Positions 1-7,705 of a DNA stretch of 37,451 nucleotides are shown here, piece by piece. The DNA is taken from NCBI GenBank assembly GCA_035477115.1, contig DATIKW010000026.1, positions 1-37,451 on the forward strand, written 5' to 3'. The translations under genes and the position numbers were made by a program. Under the pieces are notes generated by a model. It saw nothing but the letters and a program-made list of their open reading frames with translations. It was not told the DNA's origin and did no database searches. This DNA is from UBA995 sp035477115 (GTDB lineage Bacteria > Bacillota > Sulfobacillia > UBA995). Each line of letters begins with the position of its first letter. Positions within the stretch are counted from its first letter, which is position 1.

Positions 1-858
1 CACTACGCCATACCGCACGCCACCTCCGCCTGCCTGGCCCGGGACATCATCGGCGGCCGGCTCAAGGTGATCACCACGCTGCACGGCACCGATATCACCC
101 TGGTCGCCTCCGACCCCTCGTTCCGCGATGTGGTGGCGCACGCCATCAACGAGAGCGACGGGGTCACCGCGGTGTCGGAGGACCTGCGCCAGGAGACGCT
201 GCGGAGTTTCCCGGTGAAGGCCGGCCTGGTGACCATCCCCAACTTCGTCGATCCCGCCGTCTATGTCCGCCGGCCGGACCGCGCCTTGCGGGGCCGTTTT
301 GCCTCCGAGGGTGAGAAGATCCTGGTTCATGTGTCCAACTTCCGGCCGGTGAAACGAGTGGGGATGGTCATCCGCATCCTGGCGGGGGTCAACGACCGGC
401 TGCCCGGCCGGCTGCTGATGGTGGGCGATGGCCCCGACGTCGGCCTGGCACGCGAAGTGGCGCGCGAACTCGGAGTCGACGATCGCGTGCACTTCCTGGG
501 CCGGCAGGAGCGAGTGGTGGAGATCCTGTCCCAGGCCGACCTGTTCCTGTTGCCGTCGGAGCGCGAGAGCTTCGGTCTGGCCGCCCTAGAGGCTATGGCT
601 TGCGGCGTGCCGGTGGTGGCCTCCCGGACCGGCGGCTTGCCGGAAGTCGTCGCGGACGGAGAGGCGGGCTATCTGATTGACCCCCAGGATCTCGCCGGGA
701 TGGTGGACGCGGCGGTAGCGGTGCTGGCCGAACCGGCAACCGCCGAGCGCATGGCGGCGGCGGCGCGCCGGGTAGCCGTGAGTCGGTTCCCCACCGGCAA
801 GATCGTACCCCTTTACGAAGCCTTTTACCGGCAGGTGATGGAGTCACGGACCGACTGA
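1..858 (+). CDS. bshA: BshA-type glycosyltransferase, 5' truncated by window edge
   Basis: Frame 1 is open from the first base, so the gene enters from outside and about 285 C-terminal codons are present; the family is usually about 370-380 residues. BshA transfers N-acetylglucosamine from UDP-GlcNAc to L-malate, the first step of bacillithiol synthesis, in the cytoplasm. The segment HYAIPHATSACLA at the edge, TTLHGTDITLV just after it, and then NFRPVKRV, VGDGP, SERESFGLAALEAMACG and GGLPEVV are the nucleotide-sugar-binding landmarks of GT4 enzymes; the HYAIPHA/LHGTDITL pair is characteristic of BshA rather than GT4 in general. The stop overlaps the probable rimO start by two bases, implying translational coupling. 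Only the BshA-versus-other-GT4 choice is inferred; the fold is clear. Confidence 0.85.
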   Translation, partial: HYAIPHATSACLARDIIGGRLKVITTLHGTDITLVASDPSFRDVVAHAINESDGVTAVSEDLRQETLRSFPVKAGLVTIPNFVDPAVYVRRPDRALRGRFASEGEKILVHVSNFRPVKRVGMVIRILAGVNDRLPGRLLMVGDGPDVGLAREVARELGVDDRVHFLGRQERVVEILSQADLFLLPSERESFGLAALEAMACGVPVVASRTGGLPEVVADGEAGYLIDPQDLAGMVDAAVAVLAEPATAERMAAAARRVAVSRFPTGKIVPLYEAFYRQVMESRTD

Positions 859-2171
859 AGGTATGCCTGGTCTCGCTGGGGTGTGCGCGGAATCGGGTGG
901 ATAGCGAGGTGATGCTGGGACTGCTCGGGCAGGCGGGCTTCGAGTTCACGGCCTTTCCCCGGGAAGCCGAAGTCATCATCGTGAATACCTGCGCTTTCAT
1001 TGGCCCGGCCCGCGCCGAATCGGCCGAGACCATCAAGGAACTCGAGCGGTGGAAGGACGAGGGGCGGTGCCGGGTCCTGTTGGCCGCCGGCTGCCTGCCG
1101 CAACGGGAAGGCGCCGCCCTGACCCGGCAGTTCCCCGGGGTGGATGGGCTGCTGGGAACGGGCCAATTCGGCCAAGTGGTGGAGATCATCCAGGCAGCGC
1201 TGGACGGAGCGGCGCCGAGTCCTCCCGGACCGCCGGGCTACCTGTTCCAGGAAGCACCGCCCCGGCTGGTCACCACCGGGGTGAGCGCCTACGTGAAACT
1301 GGCGGAAGGCTGCTCGCGGGGCTGCACTTTCTGCGCCATCCCCCGCTTGCGCGGCCCCATGCGCAGCCGGCGGCCGGAGACGGTAGTGGCCGAGGCGCGG
1401 ACGCTGGTGGAGCTGGGAGCAAGTGAACTGGTGCTCGTGGGCCAGGACACGACCGCCTACGGGCTGGATCTTCAGCCGGCGGCGAGCCTGGCCGAACTGC
1501 TGGAGGAACTGGCCGGCGCCAACCCGGATGGATGGGTGCGGGTCTTGTATGGACACCCGGACGGGATCACCCGGCCGCTGCTCGCCGCCCTGGCCGGTGG
1601 TCCTCCGCTGTGCCGGTATCTCGACGTGCCGTTTCAGCACGTTTCCCCTTCCGTGCTCCAGAGGATGGGCAGGCGGGGCGACTCCCGCGACTTCCTGAAC
1701 CGTCTGGCGGGATGGCGGCGCGCCGTGCCCGGCCTCACCCTCCGCACCACCTTCATCACCGGGTTTCCCGGGGAGACCGAGGCCGACTTCGAGTTGCTCC
1801 GCGCCTTCGTGCGCGAGGCCGCCATCGACCACATCGGCGCCTTCACCTATTCGCGGGAGCCCGGCACACCGGCCGCCGATCTCCCGGACCAGGTGCCGTC
1901 CGCCATCGCCGAGGAGCGCCGGCAACTCCTGCTCGGAGAGCAGCGGGTCATCGCCCGCCGCCTGGGCGCGGCCAGAGTCGGAAAGTCGGAACGGGTGCTC
2001 CTCGAGAGGGCCACCCGCTATGGCTGGCGGGGGCGCACCGAACGCGACGCCCCCGAGGCGGACGGCGTGGTCCGCGTCCGGGGCGAGGCCGACGTTGCGC
2101 TGGTCGGCCGCTTCGTGACCGTGTCCATCACCGGCGCCGGCCCCTATCACCTGGAGGCGAGGCTGCGATGA
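855..2171 (+). CDS. rimO: Ribosomal protein S12 methylthiotransferase RimO
   Basis: RimO is a radical-SAM enzyme that methylthiolates an aspartate of ribosomal protein S12. I place the start at CTG 855, giving 438 residues (E. coli RimO is about 440). The first standard codon in frame, GTG 897, would delete the conserved opening KVCLVSLGCARNRVDSE with its cluster-binding Cys10. With the CTG start the N-terminal methylthiotransferase domain has Cys10, Cys46 and Cys80, the three ligands of the auxiliary 4Fe-4S cluster. The radical-SAM motif CSRGCTFC gives Cys153, 157 and 160. A TRAM-like domain ends the protein. A GGAG lies about 11 bases before CTG and the start overlaps the bshA stop. The stop overlaps the next ATG (ATGA). 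Function is confident; use of CTG is inferred. Confidence 0.93.
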   Translation: MKVCLVSLGCARNRVDSEVMLGLLGQAGFEFTAFPREAEVIIVNTCAFIGPARAESAETIKELERWKDEGRCRVLLAAGCLPQREGAALTRQFPGVDGLLGTGQFGQVVEIIQAALDGAAPSPPGPPGYLFQEAPPRLVTTGVSAYVKLAEGCSRGCTFCAIPRLRGPMRSRRPETVVAEARTLVELGASELVLVGQDTTAYGLDLQPAASLAELLEELAGANPDGWVRVLYGHPDGITRPLLAALAGGPPLCRYLDVPFQHVSPSVLQRMGRRGDSRDFLNRLAGWRRAVPGLTLRTTFITGFPGETEADFELLRAFVREAAIDHIGAFTYSREPGTPAADLPDQVPSAIAEERRQLLLGEQRVIARRLGAARVGKSERVLLERATRYGWRGRTERDAPEADGVVRVRGEADVALVGRFVTVSITGAGPYHLEARLR

Positions 2172-2593
2172 AGCCGGGGCGGGCGATGCGGCTGGTCCTG
2201 CTGGTGTCGGGCACGGCGGCGCTGGGCATGGGCGTTGCCGGAGCCTTCTTGCCCGGGGTGCCGACCACGCCCTTCCTCCTCATCGCCGCCGGCTGCTACG
2301 CCCGCAGTTCCGATCGCATGTACCGCTGGCTGCTGGGGCACAGCCGCTTCGGGCCGCCGATCAAGCGGCTGTTGGCGGGAGAGGGCCTGTCGCTGCGGGC
2401 CAAGGTGTGGTCACTGGCTTTCGCGTATGCGGTCCTGGGGCTGTCGGCGGCTCTCTGGGTGGAAGGACCGGGGGCCCGTATCCTGCTATTGGCGCTGGCG
2501 GCCCTCAAGACCTACTACCTGTTATTCCGGTTGCCGACGGCGGCCGGGGTCGCGCCTCCCCCCGAACGCAAGCGCGATCCACGGATTGGCTGA
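2168..2593 (+). CDS. DUF454 (YbaN-like) inner-membrane protein
   Basis: This 141-residue protein carries the DUF454 hallmark: a hydrophobic N-terminal segment followed by GAFLPGVPTTPFLLIAA, then CYARSSDRMYRWLLGH and a RFGPPI motif. Two further hydrophobic segments follow around residues 80-115, so three to four membrane passes are expected. The family is widespread and has no agreed biochemical function. The ATG overlaps the rimO stop by four bases, so it is co-translated with rimO. The C-terminus is basic and probably cytoplasmic. Family assignment is good; role unknown. Confidence 0.85.
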   Translation: MKPGRAMRLVLLVSGTAALGMGVAGAFLPGVPTTPFLLIAAGCYARSSDRMYRWLLGHSRFGPPIKRLLAGEGLSLRAKVWSLAFAYAVLGLSAALWVEGPGARILLLALAALKTYYLLFRLPTAAGVAPPPERKRDPRIG

Positions 2594-2611
2594 CTTAGTT
2601 CTTGACTTAGT
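2591..2611. repeat. Direct repeat TGACTTAGT ahead of the TA pair
   Basis: Two exact copies of TGACTTAGT (2591-2599 and 2603-2611) repeat with a 12-base period just upstream of the antitoxin's GGAGGTG site (2624-2630). Type II antitoxins usually repress their own promoter by binding repeats in this position, so this is a candidate operator. No convincing -35/-10 pair with normal spacing is visible. Confidence 0.45.
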
Positions 2612-2638
2612 CTATGCTTTGGCGGAGGTGATTCAACG

Positions 2639-2872
2639 ATGCGGCAGGTGAATGTCCACGAAGCCAAGACACAGCTTTCGCAGCTCCTGGCACGAGTGCA
2701 ACAGGGTGAGGAGATCATCATCGCCAAAGCTGATATGCCGATAGCTCGACTGGTCCCCATGGGCCACCTCCCCGTCGTCCGGGTGGCGGGCAGCGCCAAA
2801 GGCAGGGTGATCATAGCCCCCGATTTCGACGCCCCATTGCCCCAACCGCTTGCGGAAGCCTTTGAAGGATGA
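2639..2872 (+). CDS. Phd/YefM-family antitoxin
   Basis: A 77-residue protein beginning MRQVNVHEAKTQLSQLL, the classic N-terminal DNA-binding fold of Phd/YefM antitoxins, followed by GEEIIIAKADMPIARLVP, also a family signature. The C-terminal part (from about residue 50) is proline-rich and would wrap the toxin. It neutralises the PIN-domain nuclease encoded by the overlapping downstream gene and probably represses the operon through the direct repeat upstream. The ATG has a strong GGAGGTG site 8 bases away. The stop overlaps the toxin ATG (ATGA), the usual arrangement that keeps antitoxin ahead of toxin. Confidence 0.9.
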   Translation: MRQVNVHEAKTQLSQLLARVQQGEEIIIAKADMPIARLVPMGHLPVVRVAGSAKGRVIIAPDFDAPLPQPLAEAFEG

Positions 2873-3258
2873 GGGCGCTACTGGATACGCACGTCTTCCT
2901 GTGGTGGATCACCGACGACCCGCGCCTTTCTGCGAAGGCGCGCCAGGTAATCGCAACCGGGACCAATACGCTGTTCTTGAGTGCAGTAAGCAGCTGGGAG
3001 ATAGCCATCAAGGCCGGGCTGGGCAGGCTGAAGCTGGAGACGAACCGACTCGACAGCTTCATGACGGACCAACTGACGCTGAATGGTATATCCAGCTTGC
3101 CGGTCCAGATGAGCCACGCACTGCATGTCCACTCTCTTGCGTCCCACCACCGCGATCCATTCGACCGTTTGCTGGTCGCGCAGGCACAACTGGAGGATAT
3201 GCCTATAGTCACATCCGACGCTGTGATCGGCCGGTATCCCGTAGCGACCCTCTGGTAG
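2869..3258 (+). CDS. VapC-type PIN-domain ribonuclease toxin
   Basis: A 129-residue PIN-domain protein. The acidic catalytic residues are visible in order: Asp6 in LLDTHVFLW, Glu in SSWEIAIK (about residue 44), Asp in HHRDPFDRLL (about residue 97) and Asp in TSDAVIGRYPV near the C-terminus. VapC toxins cut RNA, often tRNA or 23S rRNA, when free of antitoxin. Pairing with a Phd/YefM-type rather than an AbrB-like VapB antitoxin is common for this HVFLWW subgroup. All active-site positions are kept and the frame is intact, so the module looks functional. Confidence 0.9.
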   Translation: MRALLDTHVFLWWITDDPRLSAKARQVIATGTNTLFLSAVSSWEIAIKAGLGRLKLETNRLDSFMTDQLTLNGISSLPVQMSHALHVHSLASHHRDPFDRLLVAQAQLEDMPIVTSDAVIGRYPVATLW

Positions 3259-3288
3259 GATGGCGGAATACCGGTCTTGAGGAGTACG

Positions 3289-4128
3289 ATGGGTCGCGCG
3301 GCCACGGTCCCGATTGCAGCCTCATTGCTCGCGGTCGCCCTCGCCGGTTGGATTGCCTGGGAGACAGCCGTCCTGTCCGTGGAATATGTGGAGATACCCA
3401 TCGAGGGGTTGCCGCGGGAGTTCGACGGCTTTCGCATCGCCCAGGTGAGCGACCCGCATGGGAACCGGATCGACCCGGCCGGGCGGGAAGTCAAGGCCGT
3501 CGCCGAGGCGGAGGTGGACCTGGTCGCCGCCACCGGCGACTTCGTTCACCGCAACCACGCCAGAGGGATGCGCCGGATCCTCCCTTTCATGAAAGCGCTG
3601 GTCGAAATCGCCCCGGTCTATGCGGTCAGCGGCAATCATGACCACTGGACCGATTGGCCGTACGTTGCCTGGCGGCTCAGCGAGGCGGGGGTAACGGTGT
3701 TGGAAAACAGCCATGTCCGCATCCGTCGCGGTGAGGCGCAGATCATCCTGGCGGGCGTGAGCGACCCCTATACGGGGCGTGCCTGCCTGAAGCGGGCGCT
3801 GCCGGCGCAGGTGGATGCGGTGGTCGTGCTGCTGGCCCACGCCCCCACCTGGTTCGAGCCGTGGAATGCCGCCACCGCCCCCGCCAACCTCGATCTGGTC
3901 TCGCTGACCCTGGCCGGCCACACCCATGGCGGCCAGATCAAGCTGCCGCTGGTAGGTGCGGTGACCACCGCTTCGGGACGCCTCTTCCCGCCCAGCCACG
4001 TGGAGGGCTTGTCCCGAGAAGGTGACGGCTGGCTCTACATCAACCGCGGGCTGGGACAAGGGGACCTCGGGTTTCGCTTCCGGTCGCGGCGGGAAGTGAC
4101 CATAATCACGCTGCGCCGGGCGGAATAG
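3289..4128 (+). CDS. Membrane-anchored metallophosphoesterase (YkuE-like)
   Basis: A 279-residue protein with one N-terminal hydrophobic segment (about residues 7-25) that acts as anchor or signal, then a calcineurin-like phosphoesterase domain. Two-metal ligands are seen in order: SDPHGN, where the usual SDLH has Pro instead of Leu, then TGDFVH, SGNHDHW, LLAHAP and AGHTHGGQ. The start is ATG 3289 with GAGGA just upstream; an in-frame TTG 12 bases earlier lies in that ribosome site and is unlikely. Relatives such as YkuE act at the membrane on lipid or cell-wall phosphodiesters; the substrate here is unknown. Confidence 0.87.
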   Translation: MGRAATVPIAASLLAVALAGWIAWETAVLSVEYVEIPIEGLPREFDGFRIAQVSDPHGNRIDPAGREVKAVAEAEVDLVAATGDFVHRNHARGMRRILPFMKALVEIAPVYAVSGNHDHWTDWPYVAWRLSEAGVTVLENSHVRIRRGEAQIILAGVSDPYTGRACLKRALPAQVDAVVVLLAHAPTWFEPWNAATAPANLDLVSLTLAGHTHGGQIKLPLVGAVTTASGRLFPPSHVEGLSREGDGWLYINRGLGQGDLGFRFRSRREVTIITLRRAE

Positions 4129-4264
4129 CCATGCCGGAACGCCAATGTGGCAGGGCCGGGATCACGAGCATCACCGTGACCATGGCGGCGACCGCGCCCA
4201 TGACCGTGGCCGCGCCTACAATCGTGACCGCGTTTTCGTAGTAGGCCCCCCGCTCCATCCACAT
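4106..4264 (-). CDS. Possible small hydrophobic membrane protein (minus strand)
   Basis: A 52-codon reading frame opposite the otherwise empty gap after the phosphoesterase. It starts MWMERGAYYENAV and continues with a single strongly hydrophobic stretch (about residues 12-37, VTIVGAATVMGAVAAMVTVM and on), ending in a short Pro/Gly-rich tail. Third codon positions are mostly G or C, as in neighbouring genes. It overlaps the 3' end of the convergent phosphoesterase by 23 bases. No strong ribosome site or promoter is visible, so it may be chance. I do not recognise a family. Confidence 0.35.
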   Translation of the reverse strand: MWMERGAYYENAVTIVGAATVMGAVAAMVTVMLVIPALPHWRSGMAIPPGAA

Positions 4265-4283
4265 GATGCCAACCCGCGATATA

Positions 4284-4312
4284 TCGAAGGATACCTGGGC
4301 TTTTGGTATAAT
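4284..4312 (+). promoter_or_regulatory. Extended -10 promoter before the anchored protein/AAA protease pair
   Basis: TGGTATAAT at 4304-4312 is a perfect -10 hexamer with the TGn extension. The -35 position 17 bases upstream (4284-4289, TCGAAG) matches the consensus at three of six bases, which is acceptable for an extended -10 promoter. The predicted start near 4319 precedes a G-rich ribosome site and ATG 4332. Confidence 0.6.
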
Positions 4313-4331
4313 GGTGCTGGTATAAGGGGGC

Positions 4332-4871
4332 ATGCACTTGACCTTTCGCGGCTGGCGCATTCCCGTCATCTTGGCCGCATTGCTGGGCACTCTGGCCGTG
4401 CTGCTGGCCGGCACGCACCTGTACCGGCGGCAGACCGAGGTGAACCCGTTGATCCGGCGGAGCCGGGAGGTAGCGGGAGTGACCGGCGCCTCCATCCGGC
4501 GAACCGGCGGGCTGGTGGTGGTGGAGGTCGAACTGGCGGTAGTCGAGGACCTGCGCCTGACCTACCGGCAACTGGAGGCCGCAGCGCTCGACCTGGTGCC
4601 TGCCGGCAGTCTCCGCCTGGTACTCGGGGATCGGCGTACGCCCGAGTTGGAGCAGGCCTACCACCGGGTACACCATGTCATCCATGAGGCGGCCGCCCGA
4701 GGGACCTACTCGCAACTGGTGCAGGTGGAGAGCATGCTGCGCGAACAGGGGCTCGAGGCCCGGCTGAGCGTCGACGATCGCTTCGTGTACGTGCAGATCC
4801 ATGACGGCCTCGAAGGGTACCTATATGAACTGGTGCCCCTGTCCGGCACGGGCGGGAGGGGCGGGACATGA
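4332..4871 (+). CDS. Unknown membrane-anchored protein, partner of AAA protease
   Basis: A 179-residue protein I do not recognise. It has an N-terminal transmembrane segment (about residues 10-27, IPVILAALLGTLAVLLAG), then a soluble alpha/beta region with the amphipathic stretch RSREVAGVTGASIRRTGG and a C-terminal VDDRFVYVQIHDGLEGYLYELVP. Only one membrane pass is seen. The gene has its own extended -10 promoter and its stop overlaps the ATG of the FtsH-like protease by four bases, so the two are almost certainly made together. A role as substrate adaptor, regulator or extracytoplasmic-side partner of that protease is an inference from coupling alone. Confidence 0.72.
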   Translation: MHLTFRGWRIPVILAALLGTLAVLLAGTHLYRRQTEVNPLIRRSREVAGVTGASIRRTGGLVVVEVELAVVEDLRLTYRQLEAAALDLVPAGSLRLVLGDRRTPELEQAYHRVHHVIHEAAARGTYSQLVQVESMLREQGLEARLSVDDRFVYVQIHDGLEGYLYELVPLSGTGGRGGT

Positions 4872-6583
4872 TCAAGGAGATCGTGATGGGAGCGGCGTTG
4901 GCGGCCTTCATCTACCTCGGCTTGATCGGCCACAACCCGCTGCCCTTCCTGTTCCTGGCGGGCCTCCTGTACGTGCTGTCGCAATCGGCGATCATACGCC
5001 CGGGGGGGCGGGAGGTGCGGCCGATCTCCCGGGGTGAAAGCGGGCCGGTCAGCTTCGCGCAGATCGGCGGCCAGGAGACGGCCAAACGAGAACTCAAAGA
5101 AGCCCTTGACTTCGCGATGGATCAGCGGGGGATTCGCCAGCTCGGCATCCGGCCGATCAAGGGCATCCTGCTGACGGGTCCACCCGGCACCGGCAAGACC
5201 ATGTTGGCCAGGGCCGCCGCAGCCTACACGAATTCGGCCTTCCTCTCCATCTCCGGCTCGGAGTTCATCGAGATCTACGCCGGGGTGGGAGCCCAGCGGG
5301 TACGCCGGTTGTTCGCGGAAGCCCGGGAAGCCGCGCGGCACCGCGGAGGCAGCACCGTCATCTTCATCGACGAGCTGGAGGTGATCGGCGGGCGGCGCGG
5401 GCAACACACGTCCCACCTCGAGTACGACCAGACCCTCAACCAGCTCCTGGTGGCCATGGACGGGATCGCCGCCGACAGCGTGCGGATCCTGATGATCGGG
5501 GCCACGAACCGGCTCGACCTCCTGGATCCCGCGCTCCTGCGCCCGGGGCGATTCGACCGGATCGTGCGGGTGGACCTCCCCGACCGGGCGGGCCGGCTGG
5601 CGATCCTGAAGCTTCACACGGCCAACAAGCCCCTGCACCGGTCGGCGAACCTGGAGCGGCTGGCCGGCCAGACTTTCGGCTTCTCCGGAGCGCATCTGGA
5701 GAGCCTGGCCAACGAGGCCGCGATCCTGGCGTTGCGGCAGGGAACTGAGTTCGTGGAGCAGGAACACCTGGAGGAAGCGGTGGACAAGGTCATCCTCGGC
5801 GAGAAGCTGTCCCGGCTGCCCGGGCGGGGGGAGTTGGAACGAGTTGCCGTGCACGAGTTGGGACATGCGCTGGTGGCGGAGATCATCGCCCCGGGCGCGG
5901 TGACGACGGTGACCATCAGCCCCCGGGGGGCGGCCCTGGGTTACGTGCGCCAGGCGGAGGAAAGCGACCTTCACCTCTATTCGCTCGCCTATCTCGAAGA
6001 CCGTATCGCCATACTGCTGGCGGGCGCCGTGGCCGAGGAGGTCGTGCTGGGAAGTCGGAGCACGGCGGCCACCGACGATATCGAACGGGCCTCCCGGATC
6101 GCTCGGACCATCGTCGGGTCAGGGTTGTCGCGACTGGGAGCGGTCAGCGAGGAACTGCTGTCGGCCGGCGAGACCCAGGCCGAGGCGCGGGCTATCGTGC
6201 GGTCCCAGGAGGCTCGGGTTTACCGGTTCATCGAGCCGCGGCGGGCGGCGTTATCCCGGGCTTGCCCGTGCTTGCTCGAGCGGGAGCGGCTGCCGGGTGA
6301 CGAACTGCGCCGACTGCTCAGTCTCGGGAATCGCCCGCAGCTGACACAGCCCTGCCGGATGGCGCGGGCGATGCCGATCGATCGGAGAGGTCAGGACGGA
6401 CGGACGGCGAACCTCTCTTCCAGGGAGGTCGTCCATGAAGGCGGAGATCCTCGCCGTAGGCACGGAACTGCTGCTCGGCCAGATCGCGAACACCAACGCC
6501 CGCTTCCTGTCGCGGGCACTGGCGGATGCCGGCATCGACGTCTTCTACCACGTGGCCGTCGGAGACAATCCTCATCGGCTTGA
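4868..6583 (+). CDS. Compact FtsH-like AAA metalloprotease; 3' end probably shifted
   Basis: Two closely spaced N-terminal hydrophobic segments (about residues 7-20 and 25-41) replace the usual FtsH pair separated by a periplasmic domain. Then come Walker A GPPGTGKT (104-111), a pore loop IYAGVGAQR with Tyr137 where FtsH has Phe, Walker B VIFIDE (164-169), second region of homology ATNRLDLLDPALLRPGRFDR, zinc motif HELGH (329-333) and the third zinc ligand region TDDIERA (403-409). All catalytic residues are present, so it should degrade membrane or unfolded proteins using ATP. The family-like sequence ends near RRLLSLGNRPQ (about residue 491). The remaining 80 residues are low-complexity and run 149 bases into cinA in another frame; a TGA at 6342-6344 lies one base out of frame. 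Confidence 0.87.
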   Translation: MIKEIVMGAALAAFIYLGLIGHNPLPFLFLAGLLYVLSQSAIIRPGGREVRPISRGESGPVSFAQIGGQETAKRELKEALDFAMDQRGIRQLGIRPIKGILLTGPPGTGKTMLARAAAAYTNSAFLSISGSEFIEIYAGVGAQRVRRLFAEAREAARHRGGSTVIFIDELEVIGGRRGQHTSHLEYDQTLNQLLVAMDGIAADSVRILMIGATNRLDLLDPALLRPGRFDRIVRVDLPDRAGRLAILKLHTANKPLHRSANLERLAGQTFGFSGAHLESLANEAAILALRQGTEFVEQEHLEEAVDKVILGEKLSRLPGRGELERVAVHELGHALVAEIIAPGAVTTVTISPRGAALGYVRQAEESDLHLYSLAYLEDRIAILLAGAVAEEVVLGSRSTAATDDIERASRIARTIVGSGLSRLGAVSEELLSAGETQAEARAIVRSQEARVYRFIEPRRAALSRACPCLLERERLPGDELRRLLSLGNRPQLTQPCRMARAMPIDRRGQDGRTANLSSREVVHEGGDPRRRHGTAARPDREHQRPLPVAGTGGCRHRRLLPRGRRRQSSSA

Positions 6584-7682
6584 CGAGGCGTTGCGGGCGG
6601 CGCTCGCGCGATCCGACCTCGTCCTCGTCTCAGGAGGGCTGGGTCCGACGCTGGACGATATCACCCGCGAGCGGCTGGCGGAGGTCAGCGGCCGGCCCCT
6701 CGTCCTGGATCCTGCCGGCCTCTCGGTTATCGAGAGCTTCTTCCGGGCCCGGGACACCGCCATGCCTCCCAGCAACCGGAAGCAGGCCATGCTCCCCGAG
6801 GGGGCCGTCCCCATCGCCAATCCCGTAGGGACCGCCCCCGGCGTCCTCCTGGAACTGGAAAGCCAAACCGTCATCTTGCTACCGGGCCCTCCGGCGGAAC
6901 TCGTCCCCATGACCCGGAACAGCGTGATCCCCTACCTCCTCGCGCGCCTCGAACGGACCGGCGAGCGGGCGGTGATTCGCTCCCGTGTCCTGAAGCTGGT
7001 GGGCATCGGCGAGTCGGCCGCCGAGGCTCGGCTGGCCGACATCCTGGCCGGCCAGGGAAATCCGACGGTGGCGCCCTTGGCCGGCGAGGGCGAAGTGCAG
7101 TTCCGGATAACCGCCAAGGCGCGCGATCCGGAGGCGGCAGAAGCGCTGATTGCCCCGGTGGAGGCCGCGATCCGGGACCGACTCGGAGCCCACATATACG
7201 GCCGGGATGATGACACGCTGGAGGGGGTCATCGCCGAGTTGCTCGCGAGGCGCGGCGGCAAGCTGGCGGTGGCCGAATCCTGCACCGGGGGCGGGATTGC
7301 CTGCCGGCTGACCCGGGTGCCCGGGAGTTCCGCCTATTTCGAACGCGGGCTGGTAGTCTACAGCAACCAGGCCAAGGTGGAATTGGCCGGCATCGCGCCG
7401 GATTTGCTGGAGCGCCACGGGGCAGTCAGCCGGGAAGTCGCCGCCGCCCTGGCCGACGGGGTGATGAATCGTTCCGGCACCGATTTCGGGCTCGGGGTGA
7501 CCGGCATAGCCGGCCCGGGCGGAGGTTCCCCCGGCAAGCCCGTGGGACTGGTGTTCTGCGGGTTGGCGGGAGGCGGGCCCACCGTCACCTTCGAGCGGCG
7601 GTTCGCCGGCGATCGCTCGGCCGTGAGGCGGCGAGCCGCCGCCTGGGCCCTCGAGCTGCTGTGGGGTCGACTGCGCGCGTGA
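6435..7682 (+). CDS. cinA: CinA, NMN amidohydrolase/competence-damage protein
   Basis: A 415-residue two-domain protein of normal length. The N-terminal MoaB/MogA-like (COG1058) domain opens KAEILAVGTELLLGQ and contains VSGGLGPTLDDITRE and LLPGPPAELVPM. The C-terminal CinA domain (from about residue 265) has AVAESCTGGGIACRLT and GVTGIAGPGGGSPGKPVG, the active-site region of NMN deamidase, which recycles nicotinamide mononucleotide to NaMN. The start ATG has GGGAGG nine to ten bases upstream. Location directly upstream of thpR and recA is the standard Bacillota arrangement, where cinA and recA are often co-expressed; pgsA, usually between rimO and cinA, is missing. Confidence 0.96.
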   Translation: MKAEILAVGTELLLGQIANTNARFLSRALADAGIDVFYHVAVGDNPHRLDEALRAALARSDLVLVSGGLGPTLDDITRERLAEVSGRPLVLDPAGLSVIESFFRARDTAMPPSNRKQAMLPEGAVPIANPVGTAPGVLLELESQTVILLPGPPAELVPMTRNSVIPYLLARLERTGERAVIRSRVLKLVGIGESAAEARLADILAGQGNPTVAPLAGEGEVQFRITAKARDPEAAEALIAPVEAAIRDRLGAHIYGRDDDTLEGVIAELLARRGGKLAVAESCTGGGIACRLTRVPGSSAYFERGLVVYSNQAKVELAGIAPDLLERHGAVSREVAAALADGVMNRSGTDFGLGVTGIAGPGGGSPGKPVGLVFCGLAGGGPTVTFERRFAGDRSAVRRRAAAWALELLWGRLRA

Positions 7683-7705
7683 CTCAGGGACGGGCGGTGG
7701 CCGAG

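Noticed and set aside
825..2150. Long minus-strand open frame opposite rimO
   Set aside because: It mirrors rimO, is rich in Gly/Arg/His/Pro and has no family motif; long antisense frames are expected at this GC content.
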